A stretch of DNA of 64,000 bases from Pseudomonas sp. H9 (lineage in GTDB: Bacteria; Pseudomonadota; Gammaproteobacteria; Pseudomonadales; Pseudomonadaceae), in NCBI RefSeq assembly GCF_004353925.1, contig NZ_SMOK01000021.1, positions 1 through 64,000 on the forward strand. The letters are read 5' to 3'. Below are positions 15,497-24,941 of this stretch, piece after piece. Every line of letters begins with the position of its first letter. Within the stretch, counting starts at the first letter, position 1. The notes under the pieces were generated by a model that ran no database searches, was not told the origin of the DNA, and was given only the letters and a program-made list of their open reading frames with translations. A program made the position numbers and the translations under genes.

Positions 15497-17404
15497 ATGA
15501 AATGCGATCCCACGCTCTTTCGCCCAGCCAAGCCTGCTCTTGCCGTGAAACCCCGTTTGATTCGCCAGTTGCTGATTCCCCCTTTGATCATTCTGTTAAT
15601 GATCGGCCTGGGTGTGGCTGCTTTCATGATCAGCGAGCACAACGGCATTCGCACCTTGAGCGAGTCTGGTGAACGTCAGCTTGAGCTGCACGCACGCGGC
15701 GTTGAAAGCGAAATCAGTAAGTACACCTACCTGCCCAGCCTGCTGGAGCTGGAAAACAGCGTGTCCAGCTTGCTGACCGAACCCGATGGCGAACATCGCC
15801 AAACGGTCAACGAATACCTCGAAGGCCTGAACCGGCGCAGCCGCAGCCGGGCGATCTTCGTGCTCGACACCACCGGCCGCGTCCAGGCCACCAGCAATTG
15901 GCGCGACGTCGACAGCTTCCTCGGCGAAGACCTATCATTCCGTGCCTATTTCCAGCACGCCGTGCGCGGCCAACCTGGGCGCTTCTATGGCATCGGCAGC
16001 ACCACTGGCGAGCCTGGTTACTACTTGGCCCACGGCCTGGAAGAACACGGCAAGATCATTGGTGTAGCGGTGATCAAAGTACGCCTGGAAAACATGGAAG
16101 AACGCTGGCAGCGGGCGCGTCTGGAAGCCTTCGTCAGTGACGAAAACGGCATCATCATTCTCTCCAGCGATCCGGCCCGGCGGCTCAAGTCGGTACGCCC
16201 GCTAACCCCGGAAATCAAAGAGCGCCTGGCCCGCAGCCTGCAGTACTACTGGTGGCCGCTCAATGAGCTGCAACCCTTGTCGCGGGAAAAAATCGCCGAT
16301 GGCGTCGAAAAGCTGAGTTTTCCGGCCAATGCGGAACTCGGCGATGGCCGCCTTGAGGTTGCTTACCTGGCCCAGACCCGCCGTCTGAGCGACACGCCCT
16401 GGCATTTCACCCTGTTGACGCCGCTGCAGGACCTGCGCCGTGAGTCGATCATCCAGGGCGTACTGGTCGCGTTTGCCTTCGCGTTACTGGCAATTGTGCT
16501 AATTGCCTGGAACGAACGACGCAAAGTCATCGCTACACGCCTGGCCGCCCGTGAAGCCCTGGAAGAAGCCAACAGCCAGTTGGAGCGCAAGATCACCGAG
16601 CGCACCGCAGACTTGCGCGCCAGCAATGACCGTCTCAAAGGCCAGATCCGTGAGCGCCGACAAGCCGAGCAGACCCTGCGTCAAGCTCAGGACGAGCTGG
16701 TTCAGGCCGGAAAACTTGCGGCCATCGGTCAGATGTCGACCAGCATTGCCCATGAGTTGAACCAACCATTGGCCGCGTTGCGTACACTGTCGGGCAATAC
16801 CGTACGCTTTCTTGAACGTGGCGCTCTTGAAACTGCCACTGCCAACCTGCTCACCATGAACGACCTGATCGACCGCATGGGGCGTATCACCGCCAGCCTG
16901 CGTTCGTTTGCCCGACGTGGTGAAGACAGCGGCCAGGCCTCGTTGAGCAAGGCGGTCGAGGCCAGCCTGCAAGTACTGGGGACGCGCATCGCCAGCTGTC
17001 ACCTGAAGCTGAACCACCAGTTCGATGATCAACAACTGGCAATCGATCAAACCCGTCTGGAGCAGATCCTGGTCAACCTGATCGGCAACGCCCTCGACGC
17101 CATGGCAGCACAGCCGCTGCCCGAACTCTGGCTCGAAGGCGAACTGCAAGGCGATAAATACCGCTTGCGAGTGCGTGACAACGGCCACGGCATCGATGAC
17201 GAAGCACGCAAGCACCTGTTCGAACCTTTCTTCACCACCAAGCCGGGAGAGCACGGCCTGGGTCTGGGCCTGACCCTGTCAGCCAGCCTCGCCGCTGCAG
17301 CCAAGGGCAGCCTGAATGTCGAACACCCCGCCAGCGGCGGCACGGCGTTCGTCCTCACTCTGCCGCTGGTCAATGCCCCTAGAGAATCTGCCGAGTGCCT
17401 ATGA
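15497..17404 (+). CDS. aauS: Sensor histidine kinase for acidic amino acids, DctB/AauS type
   Basis: The 635-residue membrane kinase has a first transmembrane helix at about 20-42 (LLIPPLIILLMIGLGVAAFM) and a periplasmic double-Cache sensor region to about 315. A second helix follows (VLVAFAFALLAIVLIAW), then a coiled-coil linker, the HisKA box SIAHELNQPLAALRTL and the HATPase motifs (NLIGNALDAM, DNGHGID, GLGLGL). It phosphorylates AauR. The ATG at 15497 is preferred, with AAAGG upstream. Its stop overlaps the aauR ATG. Confidence 0.92.
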   Translation: MKCDPTLFRPAKPALAVKPRLIRQLLIPPLIILLMIGLGVAAFMISEHNGIRTLSESGERQLELHARGVESEISKYTYLPSLLELENSVSSLLTEPDGEHRQTVNEYLEGLNRRSRSRAIFVLDTTGRVQATSNWRDVDSFLGEDLSFRAYFQHAVRGQPGRFYGIGSTTGEPGYYLAHGLEEHGKIIGVAVIKVRLENMEERWQRARLEAFVSDENGIIILSSDPARRLKSVRPLTPEIKERLARSLQYYWWPLNELQPLSREKIADGVEKLSFPANAELGDGRLEVAYLAQTRRLSDTPWHFTLLTPLQDLRRESIIQGVLVAFAFALLAIVLIAWNERRKVIATRLAAREALEEANSQLERKITERTADLRASNDRLKGQIRERRQAEQTLRQAQDELVQAGKLAAIGQMSTSIAHELNQPLAALRTLSGNTVRFLERGALETATANLLTMNDLIDRMGRITASLRSFARRGEDSGQASLSKAVEASLQVLGTRIASCHLKLNHQFDDQQLAIDQTRLEQILVNLIGNALDAMAAQPLPELWLEGELQGDKYRLRVRDNGHGIDDEARKHLFEPFFTTKPGEHGLGLGLTLSASLAAAAKGSLNVEHPASGGTAFVLTLPLVNAPRESAECL

Positions 17405-18726
17405 ACCAAGCGCCCCTTACTGTCCTGATCGTCGAAGACGACCCGCATGTGTTGCTCGGCTGCCAGCAGGCTCTGGCGCTGGAAGACATTGCCTGCGAAG
17501 GTGTCGGCAGCGCCGAAGAAGCCCTGCAGCGCATCGGTGATGATTTCGCCGGGATTGTGGTCAGCGACATTCGCCTGCCCGGCATCGATGGTCTGGAACT
17601 GCTGAGCCGCCTCAAGGCCCGTGACAACAGCCTGCCCGTGGTGCTGATCACAGGTCACGGCGACATCGACATGGCCGTTGGCGCGATGCGCAATGGCGCC
17701 TACGACTTCATGGAAAAGCCCTTCGCCCCGGAACGTTTGGTCGAAGTTGTGCGCCGAGCCCTGGAGCAACGCGGGCTTTCGCGCGAGGTCTTTGCCCTGC
17801 GCCGCCAGCTGGCCGAGCAAAGCACCCTGGAGGGTCGCATCATTGGCCGCTCGCCGGCCATGCAAAACCTGCGTGACCTGATCGCCAACGTCGCCGACAC
17901 TTCGGCCAACGTTCTGATCGAAGGCGAAACCGGCACCGGTAAAGAGCTGGTTGCTCGCTGCCTGCACGATTTCAGCCGCCGTCAGGGCCAGCCCTTCGTA
18001 GCCCTCAACTGCGGCGGCCTGCCAGAGAACTTGTTCGAAAGCGAGATTTTCGGCCACGAGGCCAACGCCTTTACTGGTGCTGGAAAGCGACGCATCGGCA
18101 AGATCGAGCATGCCAACGGCGGCACGTTGTTCCTCGACGAAGTCGAAAGCATGCCAATCAACCTGCAAATCAAACTGCTGCGCGTGCTGCAGGAACGGAC
18201 CCTTGAACGCCTGGGTTCGAACCAGAGCATTCCAGTCGATTGCCGGGTGATCGCTGCCACCAAGTCCGACCTCGACGCCTTGGGCCAGAGCGGCCAGTTT
18301 CGCAGTGACTTGTATTACCGCCTCAACGTGGTGACGCTGGAGCTACCACCGCTACGCGAACGCCGTGAAGATATCCTGCAACTGTTCGAACACTTCCTGC
18401 AGTTGTCATCATTGCGTTTTGATCGCGAGATCCCGCAACTCGACAGTCAGACGCTGTCGCGCCTGATGGCTCATGACTGGCCGGGCAACGTACGGGAACT
18501 GCGCAACGTTGCCGAGCGTTTCGCCTTGGGCTTGCCTGCGTTCAAGAAAGCAGGCGCCAGCGCCAGCCAGGGTCTGGGGTTTTCCGAAGCGGTTGAAGCA
18601 TTTGAGCGCAACCTGCTCAGCGATGCCCTGCAACGTACCGGCGGCAACCTCAGCCAGGCCAGCCAGGAACTGGGCATGGCCAAGACCACCCTGTTCGACA
18701 AAGTCAAAAAATATGGCCTGGGCTGA
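17401..18726 (+). CDS. aauR: Sigma-54-dependent response regulator AauR
   Basis: The 441-residue NtrC/DctD-type activator has a receiver domain (residues 1-120, phosphoacceptor aspartate in VVSDIRLPG), an AAA+ sigma-54 interaction domain (Walker A GETGTGKE near 176, Walker B GGTLFLDEVE near 240) and a C-terminal Fis-type helix-turn-helix (GGNLSQASQELGMAKTTLFD). The sigma-54-contact loop reads NAFTGA rather than GAFTGA. It should bind the TTCGG-N4-CCGAA sites upstream of aatJ. The ATG overlaps the aauS stop (ATGA). Confidence 0.93.
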   Translation: MNQAPLTVLIVEDDPHVLLGCQQALALEDIACEGVGSAEEALQRIGDDFAGIVVSDIRLPGIDGLELLSRLKARDNSLPVVLITGHGDIDMAVGAMRNGAYDFMEKPFAPERLVEVVRRALEQRGLSREVFALRRQLAEQSTLEGRIIGRSPAMQNLRDLIANVADTSANVLIEGETGTGKELVARCLHDFSRRQGQPFVALNCGGLPENLFESEIFGHEANAFTGAGKRRIGKIEHANGGTLFLDEVESMPINLQIKLLRVLQERTLERLGSNQSIPVDCRVIAATKSDLDALGQSGQFRSDLYYRLNVVTLELPPLRERREDILQLFEHFLQLSSLRFDREIPQLDSQTLSRLMAHDWPGNVRELRNVAERFALGLPAFKKAGASASQGLGFSEAVEAFERNLLSDALQRTGGNLSQASQELGMAKTTLFDKVKKYGLG

Positions 18727-18750
18727 CCGGCCGATGCATCGAGAAAACCT

Positions 18751-19086
18751 GTGGACCTGATACTCAAAGCCTGCCTGGGCGCAGCCGTGGTGGTGATCCT
18801 GGCCGCCCTGGCAAAAACTCGCAATTACTACATCGCCGGGCTGGTCCCGCTGTTTCCGACCTTTGCGCTGATTGCCCACTATATCGTTGGCAAGGGCCGT
18901 TCACTGGACGATCTGAAAACCACGATTCTCTTCGGCATGTGGTCGATCATCCCCTACTTCGTTTACCTGGCAGCACTGTATGTGCTGGTCGACCGTATGC
19001 GCCTGGAGCTGTCGTTAGCCTTGGCGGCGGTAGCCTGGCTGGCGGCGGCCACGGTGCTGGTGAGTGTGTGGGTGCGGCTGCACTGA
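18751..19086 (+). CDS. glpM: GlpM family membrane protein
   Basis: The 111-residue protein has four hydrophobic segments and matches GlpM, known in P. aeruginosa as a membrane protein affecting alginate production and lying next to glpD. The start is a GTG. Here glpM follows aauR by 24 bp and is separated from glpD by the whole aat-aau cluster. Its molecular function is not known to me. Confidence 0.8.
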   Translation: MDLILKACLGAAVVVILAALAKTRNYYIAGLVPLFPTFALIAHYIVGKGRSLDDLKTTILFGMWSIIPYFVYLAALYVLVDRMRLELSLALAAVAWLAAATVLVSVWVRLH

Positions 19087-19090
19087 ACCT

Positions 19091-19165
19091 CGGTAGGAGC
19101 GGGCTTGCCCCGCGATTGCGGTTTATCAGTGAAATCGCAATCGCGGGGCAAGCCCGCTCCTACCG
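19091..19165. repeat. REP pair between glpM and the hydrolase gene
   Basis: The inverted REP copies carry outer CGGTAGGAGCGGG and inner GATTGCGG/CGCAATC extensions. They lie between convergent 3' ends, 4 bp after the glpM stop. Confidence 0.95.
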
Positions 19166-19171
19166 CGCGTG

Positions 19172-20164
19172 TTAATACACTGCCAGATGGGCATCGGCCA
19201 GCCGCTGGGTTTTCAGGTACGGCAGCACCGCCGCCAGTAGCGGCACTTTGAACTGCTCCTGAAAGCGGTGGGCCAGGCCCGGAATCAACTTCAATTGACT
19301 GCCCTGGATATGCGCGGCCAGGTGCACGCCATGCATCACCGGTAGCAGCGGATCGGCGGTGCCATGTACCACCAGTGTTGGCAGTCGCAGGTTGTTGAGC
19401 AGCTCCACCCGGCTCGGCTCAGCCAGAATGGCCATGATCTGGCGCTTGCCTCCTTCAGGGTTGAAGGCTCTGTCATAGGATTGCGCCGCCTGTTCCAACA
19501 GCGCCTGGCGATCATCCTGGACCTGTGGGCTACCCAACGCGGCGAGCAGGTCAGCTTGCTGCTCAATCGCTATTTCGCGGTTCGGCGCCTCGCGCTGTGC
19601 CAGCAACTGCACCAAGGCCGGGCTGGGTGCCGGCAAGCCTTGAGCGCCGGAGCTGGACATGATCAACGTCAGGCTCTCGATCCGCTCCGGCGCCATTGCA
19701 GCCAAGTGCTGAGCAATCATTCCCCCCATGCTCACACCCACTACATGAAAACGCTGCACACCTAACGTGTCCATCAACTCCAGGCCGTCTTCAGCCATGT
19801 CGGTGAGGTGATAAGGCGCAGTGACTGACAGCCCAAGCTTGTAGCGCAACAGTTGATAGGTAAGGTTGGCACTGGCTGGTGCCTGTTTCCAACGGGTCAG
19901 GCCAACATCACGGTTGTCGTAGCGAATCACCCGAAATCCTTGCTGGCACAAGGCGGCTACTACCTCGTCCGGCCAGTGGATCAACTGCCCGCCCAAACCC
20001 ATGACCAGCAACAACACCGGATCCGAGTCACGACCAACACTCTGATAGGCCACGCTCAGCTGCGCCAGGTCGGCATACTCGGTCGCCACATTGACGTCAC
20101 AACGTGGTGCAGCAAAAGAAGGTAAAGCGCCGATCAGCGCCATAAAAAACAAAAATGCCCGCAT
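19172..20164 (-). CDS. Exported alpha/beta hydrolase
   Basis: The 330-residue protein starts with a signal peptide (MRAFLFFMALIGALPSFAAP). An alpha/beta-hydrolase fold follows, with the oxyanion region LLVMGLGGQL, the nucleophile elbow GVSMGGM (about residue 148), a late acid-bearing VVHGTADPLLP and the histidine in GLAHRFQEQ near the C-terminus. The substrate is unknown; lipase or esterase is likely. I chose the ATG at 20164 because it begins a good signal peptide. A TTG at 20185 has a better Shine-Dalgarno (GGGGA), so the start is uncertain. Confidence 0.82.
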   Translation of the reverse strand: MRAFLFFMALIGALPSFAAPRCDVNVATEYADLAQLSVAYQSVGRDSDPVLLLVMGLGGQLIHWPDEVVAALCQQGFRVIRYDNRDVGLTRWKQAPASANLTYQLLRYKLGLSVTAPYHLTDMAEDGLELMDTLGVQRFHVVGVSMGGMIAQHLAAMAPERIESLTLIMSSSGAQGLPAPSPALVQLLAQREAPNREIAIEQQADLLAALGSPQVQDDRQALLEQAAQSYDRAFNPEGGKRQIMAILAEPSRVELLNNLRLPTLVVHGTADPLLPVMHGVHLAAHIQGSQLKLIPGLAHRFQEQFKVPLLAAVLPYLKTQRLADAHLAVY

Positions 20165-20276
20165 GAAAGAAACACCAGAATGCAAATCCCCAGTAGAGCG
20201 GGAGTCTGATGACTTTCATGCGGGCGCGCTGCCACAAAACCGTGACCGTTTGATGACAGCCGCTGAATGGGCATTT

Positions 20277-20329
20277 TCGCGGGGCAAGCCCGCTCCTACG
20301 GACATTGCAGGAGCGGGCTTGCCCCGTGA
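20277..20329. repeat. REP pair downstream of metE
   Basis: Two inverted REP copies with a short GACATT spacer lie 6 bp beyond the metE stop, between metE and the hydrolase gene. Confidence 0.93.
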
Positions 20330-20334
20330 CTGCT

Positions 20335-22647
20335 TCAGGCCAGCTGACTACGCAACTGCCGGGCAGCCGCCACCATATTCACCAACGCTGCTTCAGTTTC
20401 CGGCCAGGCCCGGGTCTTCAGGCCGCAGTCGGGATTGACCCACAAACGCTCGGCCGGGATACGCAGGGCCGCCTTGTTCATTAACTTGACCATCTCGGCA
20501 GTGTCCGGCACCCGCGGCGAGTGAATGTCGTACACACCCGGGCCAATATCGTTGGGATAGTCGAAGGCTTTGAAAGCCTCCAGCAGCTGCATATCCGAAC
20601 GCGAGGTTTCGATGGTGATCACGTCGGCATCCATGGCCGCAATGGCTTCGATCACATCGTTGAACTCGCTGTAACACATGTGGGTATGAATCTGCGTTTC
20701 ATCACGTACGCCACTGGAACACAGGCGGAAAGCTTCCACCGCCCAGTCCAGATACGCTTGCCATTGCGCGCGGCGCAGCGGCAAGCCTTCACGGAACGCG
20801 GCTTCATCGATCTGCACGATCTTGATACCGGCTGCTTCCAGGTCTTGGACTTCATCGCGAATGGCCAGTGCCAGTTGCTCGGCCTGAGCCTTGCGCGACA
20901 AGTCCTCGCGCGGGAACGACCACATCAGCATGGTCACCGGCCCTGTCAGCATGCCTTTCATGATCTTGTTGGTCTGGCGCTGGGCGTACTCGATCCAGGC
21001 CACGGTCATCGGTTGCGAGCGGCTTAGGTCACCGTAGATGATCGCAGGTTTAACGCAGCGCGAACCGTAGCTCTGCACCCAGCCGAATCGGGTAAAGATG
21101 TAGCCATCCAGCTGCTCGGCAAAGTACTCGACCATGTCGTTGCGCTCGGCCTCGCCGTGCACCAGCACATCCAGCCCCAGGCGCTCCTGCACCTTCACGG
21201 CCTGACGAATCTCACTGTGCATCGCGTCGGTGTAGTCGTTGGCCGAGAGCTTGCCCTGCTTGTATGCCTGACGAGCCAGGCGAATCGCGGAGGTCTGCGG
21301 GAACGAACCAATGGTCGTGGTCGGGAACGCCGGTAGTTGCAAGCGCTGACGCTGGGCTTCGATACGTTCAGCAAAAGCAGACTGACGTTGACGGTCGGCA
21401 GCGCTGACTGCGGCCAATCGCGCTTGTACTTCAGGCTTGTGGATACGCGGCGACTGTGCACGGCTGAGCTGAACGGCGCGGCTGGCGGCCAGTGCGTTTT
21501 GCACAGCGGGCAAATGGGCGCTGTCCAGGGCTTTGGACAGCAGAGCGATTTCTTCGCACTTCTGCACGGCGAACGCCAGCCAGCTTTTCAGTTCAGCATC
21601 GAGTTTGTCTTCACGTGCCAGGTCTACCGGGCTGTGCAGCAGCGAGCAGGAGCCGGCAACCCAAAGGTTAGCGCCGAAGCGCTGCTTGGCTTGCTGCAGT
21701 TGCTCCAGCGCCTGTTCCAGGTCGCAGCGCCAGACGTTACGACCGTTGACCACCCCCAACGACAGCACCTTGTAGGTGGGCAGACGGTCGAGCACCGCTG
21801 GCAATTGCTCCGGGGCACGGACGACGTCGATGTGCAGTCCGTCCACCGGTAGGCCGACAGCCAGGCCGAGGTTGTCTTCCAAGGCACTGAAGTAGGTCGC
21901 CACCAGCTTCTTCAACGGCGAATACTGAAGGATGTGGTAGGCACGCTCGAAGGCATTCTTCCAGGCTTGCGGCAGGTCCAGACCGAGAATCGGCTCATCG
22001 ATCTGCACCCACTCAACGCCCTGACGCGCCAGACGGCTGAGGATTTCGCCGTAAACCGGCAGGAGGCGCTCCAGAAGGTCGAGCTTGTCGAATTCCGCAC
22101 CTTTGGTTTTGCCGAGCCACAGGTAGGTCAATGGCCCGATCAATACCGGTTTGACCGCGTGGCCCAGGGCCTGGGCTTCGGCGACTTCTTCAAACAACTG
22201 CTCCCAGCTCAGCAGAAAGCGCTGGTCAGCGGTGAATTCCGGTACCAGGTAGTGATAGTTGGTATCAAACCACTTGGTGAGCTCTTGCGCGTATTGCGCC
22301 TGGCCATGCTCACCACCGCAGCAACTGCTGGTCGCGCCGCGGGCCATGGCGAACAAGGTATCAAGGGTTGGCAGGCCGTTGTCGCCCAAGGTATTGGCGA
22401 AACGCTCAGGGATGGCACCGAAGGCCAACGAATGGCTCAACACCTGGTCGTACCAGGCAAAGTCACCGACCGGCAGCAATTGAATACCTGCGTCCTTTTG
22501 CACCTGCCAGTGACGCGCACGCAACTCACGCCCCACCGCCTGCAAACCGGCCTGGTCGATATCGCCTTTCCAGTAGGCTTCTTGCGCTTTTTTCAGCTCG
22601 CGGTCAGCGCCGATGCGCGGAAAACCAAGGTTGTGGGCCAGTGCCAT
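20335..22647 (-). CDS. metE: Cobalamin-independent methionine synthase
   Basis: The 770-residue cytoplasmic enzyme transfers the methyl group of 5-methyltetrahydropteroyltri-glutamate to homocysteine without B12. It has the duplicated barrel layout. The N-terminal half starts ALAHNLGFPRIGADRELK; the C-terminal catalytic half has FPTTTIGSFPQT, the zinc ligands in HTHMCYSEF near 655 and the last cysteine in VNPDCGLKTR. I chose the ATG at 22647 with GGGAG upstream, not the longer frame from 22701. It is divergent from its regulator metR. No cobalamin riboswitch is seen in the short leader. Confidence 0.97.
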   Translation of the reverse strand: MALAHNLGFPRIGADRELKKAQEAYWKGDIDQAGLQAVGRELRARHWQVQKDAGIQLLPVGDFAWYDQVLSHSLAFGAIPERFANTLGDNGLPTLDTLFAMARGATSSCCGGEHGQAQYAQELTKWFDTNYHYLVPEFTADQRFLLSWEQLFEEVAEAQALGHAVKPVLIGPLTYLWLGKTKGAEFDKLDLLERLLPVYGEILSRLARQGVEWVQIDEPILGLDLPQAWKNAFERAYHILQYSPLKKLVATYFSALEDNLGLAVGLPVDGLHIDVVRAPEQLPAVLDRLPTYKVLSLGVVNGRNVWRCDLEQALEQLQQAKQRFGANLWVAGSCSLLHSPVDLAREDKLDAELKSWLAFAVQKCEEIALLSKALDSAHLPAVQNALAASRAVQLSRAQSPRIHKPEVQARLAAVSAADRQRQSAFAERIEAQRQRLQLPAFPTTTIGSFPQTSAIRLARQAYKQGKLSANDYTDAMHSEIRQAVKVQERLGLDVLVHGEAERNDMVEYFAEQLDGYIFTRFGWVQSYGSRCVKPAIIYGDLSRSQPMTVAWIEYAQRQTNKIMKGMLTGPVTMLMWSFPREDLSRKAQAEQLALAIRDEVQDLEAAGIKIVQIDEAAFREGLPLRRAQWQAYLDWAVEAFRLCSSGVRDETQIHTHMCYSEFNDVIEAIAAMDADVITIETSRSDMQLLEAFKAFDYPNDIGPGVYDIHSPRVPDTAEMVKLMNKAALRIPAERLWVNPDCGLKTRAWPETEAALVNMVAAARQLRSQLA

Positions 22648-22700
22648 GACAATCGTGCTCCCTATAAAAGATGGCGCTATTGTCGACAGGCAGGGCAACA

Positions 22701-22713
22701 TGAGACAAACTCA
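22701..22713. promoter_or_regulatory. Candidate MetR site between metE and metR
   Basis: TGAG-ACAAA-CTCA is an inverted repeat with the spacing of the MetR recognition sequence (TGAA-N5-TTCA), differing by one base in each arm. It lies 54 bp before the metE ATG and 43 bp before the metR GTG. Confidence 0.5.
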
Positions 22714-22755
22714 ATAAATTCGTGTTCATCTCAAAAAAGTTTCATGGAGTAGTCG

Positions 22756-23673
22756 GTGCTGGAAATTCGCCACCTCAAAACCTTGCACGCGCTGCGTGAA
22801 GCCGACAGCCTGGTCGAGGCTGCTGAACGCCTGCACCTGACCCAATCAGCGCTGTCCCATCAGTTCAAAGAACTGGAAGAGCGCCTGGGGATGCAACTGT
22901 TCATGCGCAAAACCAAGCCGATTCGCTTCACCAGTGCCGGTTTGCGCCTGCTGCAACTGGCCGATGCCACCCTGCCCTTGCTGCGTGGCGCCGAACGCGA
23001 CATTGCCCGCCTGGCCGGTGGTACCGCCGGGCGTCTGCACATGGCCATCGAATGCCACAGCTGCTTCCAGTGGTTGATGCCCACCATCGACCAGTTCCGC
23101 GATGCCTGGCCTGAAGTCGAACTGGACCTGGCCTCGGGCTTTGCCTTTGCCCCTCTGCCGGCCCTGGCCCGTGGCGACCTCGATCTGGTGGTTACGTCCG
23201 ACCCGCTGGAACTGGCCGGGCTGACCTATGTTCCGTTGTTCACCTATGAAGCCATGTTGGCGGTCGCCAACCAGCATCCCTTGGCCAGCAAGCCCTTTAT
23301 CGTGCCGGACGACCTGATCAACGAAACGCTGATCACCTACCCGGTAGAGCGTGACCGCCTGGATATCTTCACCCGCTTTCTGGAGCCCGCCGATGTCGAG
23401 CCAGCACAGGTGCGTACCGCTGAGCTGACGGTGATGATGATGCAGTTGGTGGCCAGCGGTCGGGGCGTCTGCGGCATGCCCCACTGGGCCCTGCATGAGT
23501 ACAGCTCACGTGGCTATGTGAAGGGCAAGCGCCTGGGCGAGAAAGGTTTGTTCGCCACCCTGTATGCGGCCGTGCGCACCGACATGCTCGATGCGCCGTA
23601 CATGCGTGACTTCCTGCTGACCGCCAAGGACACCTCGTTCTCCACTCTTGACGGTGTCAGTGCCGTACGCTGA
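22756..23673 (+). CDS. metR: LysR-type regulator of methionine biosynthesis
   Basis: The 305-residue LysR protein has an N-terminal winged helix-turn-helix (residues 1-60: HLKTLHALREADSLVEAAER, then LHLTQSALSHQFKELEERLG) and a C-terminal substrate-binding domain. MetR uses homocysteine as co-inducer and activates metE. The divergent metE supports the name. The GTG at 22756 has GGAG seven bases upstream. Confidence 0.9.
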   Translation: MLEIRHLKTLHALREADSLVEAAERLHLTQSALSHQFKELEERLGMQLFMRKTKPIRFTSAGLRLLQLADATLPLLRGAERDIARLAGGTAGRLHMAIECHSCFQWLMPTIDQFRDAWPEVELDLASGFAFAPLPALARGDLDLVVTSDPLELAGLTYVPLFTYEAMLAVANQHPLASKPFIVPDDLINETLITYPVERDRLDIFTRFLEPADVEPAQVRTAELTVMMMQLVASGRGVCGMPHWALHEYSSRGYVKGKRLGEKGLFATLYAAVRTDMLDAPYMRDFLLTAKDTSFSTLDGVSAVR

Positions 23674-23676
23674 GGC

Positions 23677-24315
23677 TCAGACGAGTTTGCGCTGCTCCTG
23701 AACCAGACGCAGCGCCAGGCCTGCCAGGACGAACCCCATCACATAGCGCTGCACCATCAGCCACAGTGGGTAGCGCACGAACCAGGCCGACAGCCCGGCG
23801 GCGAACATTGCGATCATCAGGTTCACCGAGAAGCTCACGGTGATCTGGGTCAGCCCCAGCAACAGGCTCTGCGCCAGCACTGAGCCGTGTTCCGGAGCAA
23901 TGAACTGCGGCAGGATCGACAGGTAGAACATCGCCACCTTAGGGTTCAGCAAGCTGGTCAAAAAACCCATCATCACCAGTTTGCTCGGCGAATCCGGGGT
24001 TAACTCACGGGGTTCAAACGGCGACCGCGCCCCCGGCTTGACCGCTTGCCAGGCCATCCATAACAGGTAGCCGGCACCTGCCCATTTGAGCAGGTCGTAG
24101 CCCAGTGGTATGGCCATGAACAATGCCGTCAGCCCGACTGCAGCTGCGGTCATGTGCACCAGAAAGCCTGCCACCACACCGACCAGCGAGGTGATCCCGG
24201 CCATGCGCCCCTGGCAGATTGAACGTGATATCAGGTAGATCATGTTCGGCCCCGGAGTCAGGACCATCAACAACGCGGCACCGGTGAACAGCAGCCATTC
24301 ATGAACGGGGATCAT
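23677..24315 (-). CDS. LysE family amino acid exporter
   Basis: The 212-residue inner-membrane protein has six predicted helices and the family's N-terminal LTPGPNMIYLISRS motif (about residues 19-32), followed by the conserved FLTSLLNPKVAMFYLS (about 133-148). LysE/RhtB members export amino acids or related metabolites; the substrate cannot be told. I prefer the ATG at 24315, since AAGGA is well spaced for it but too close to the ATG at 24321. It converges with metR, with 3 bp between the stops. Confidence 0.88.
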   Translation of the reverse strand: MIPVHEWLLFTGAALLMVLTPGPNMIYLISRSICQGRMAGITSLVGVVAGFLVHMTAAAVGLTALFMAIPLGYDLLKWAGAGYLLWMAWQAVKPGARSPFEPRELTPDSPSKLVMMGFLTSLLNPKVAMFYLSILPQFIAPEHGSVLAQSLLLGLTQITVSFSVNLMIAMFAAGLSAWFVRYPLWLMVQRYVMGFVLAGLALRLVQEQRKLV

Positions 24316-24340
24316 AGGCATTCCTTTGCACTAAAAAAGG

Positions 24341-24754
24341 TCAGGCGGGTTGGCGAGGCAAGCGTCGGTACAGCGGCAGAATCAGGTCTTGCGTCAGTGG
24401 CGCCAGTTCCAGCGTCAAGGGTTTGCGGGCCGAGACCCACACCACTTCTTCGATTTCAGCGGCAGGCTCGACAGGCATCGCCGTGTGCACCTGAAACAGC
24501 TCGGCCCGCACTTCAAAGCCTGGCTCATTCGCCGCCGGGGCGCTGAATTGACCGAGGTAGTGGGCGTCTTCTGCCTCGATCTGTAAGCCAAGCTCTTCGA
24601 ACAGTTCGCGGGCCAAGGCGGCGACCGGTGGCTCACCCGCTTCGATCTTGCCGCCTGGTTGCATGAAGGCCTTAGTGCCGCGTTTGCGTACCAGCAGGGT
24701 CCGACCCTGGGGATCGAGCAGCAACGCGGCAGCGATGTGGATGGTTTTACGCAT
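24341..24754 (-). CDS. NUDIX hydrolase
   Basis: The 137-residue protein has a clear Nudix box (G-x5-E-x7-REL-x-EELG-L) at about residues 34-57: GKIEAGEPPVAALARELFEE. It would hydrolyse a nucleoside diphosphate linked to another moiety, but the substrate is unknown. I chose the ATG at 24754 rather than the longer frame from 24811. It lies 25 bp upstream of the LysE-type gene on the same strand, so the two are probably co-transcribed. Confidence 0.88.
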   Translation of the reverse strand: MRKTIHIAAALLLDPQGRTLLVRKRGTKAFMQPGGKIEAGEPPVAALARELFEELGLQIEAEDAHYLGQFSAPAANEPGFEVRAELFQVHTAMPVEPAAEIEEVVWVSARKPLTLELAPLTQDLILPLYRRLPRQPA

Positions 24755-24816
24755 GAGGAACTCGTCGCTGAGAAAGCGCGTTAGGATCACATGTAGAGAA
24801 TGGTCAAACAACCCCA

Positions 24817-24887
24817 GTAGAAACGGGCTTGCCCCGCGATTGCGGTTTGTCTGTTAAACCGCATCGCGGGGCAAGCCCGCTCCTACC
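24817..24887. repeat. REP pair upstream of lhr
   Basis: Inverted REP copies; the left copy is degenerate (GTAGAAACGGGCTTGCC in place of GTAGGAGCGGG). Inner GATTGCGG/CCGCATC extensions are present. It lies between the 5' ends of the NUDIX gene and lhr, an unusual intergenic position for these repeats. Confidence 0.9.
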
Positions 24888-24941
24888 GTTGCCTGACGAA
24901 CGTCGCTTGCAACCCTGGGATATTGGCCGCATAAACAGGCC

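Noticed and set aside
22648..22755. Cobalamin riboswitch before metE
   Set aside because: The gap to metR is only about 108 bp and shows no B12-box; the divergent metR explains control.
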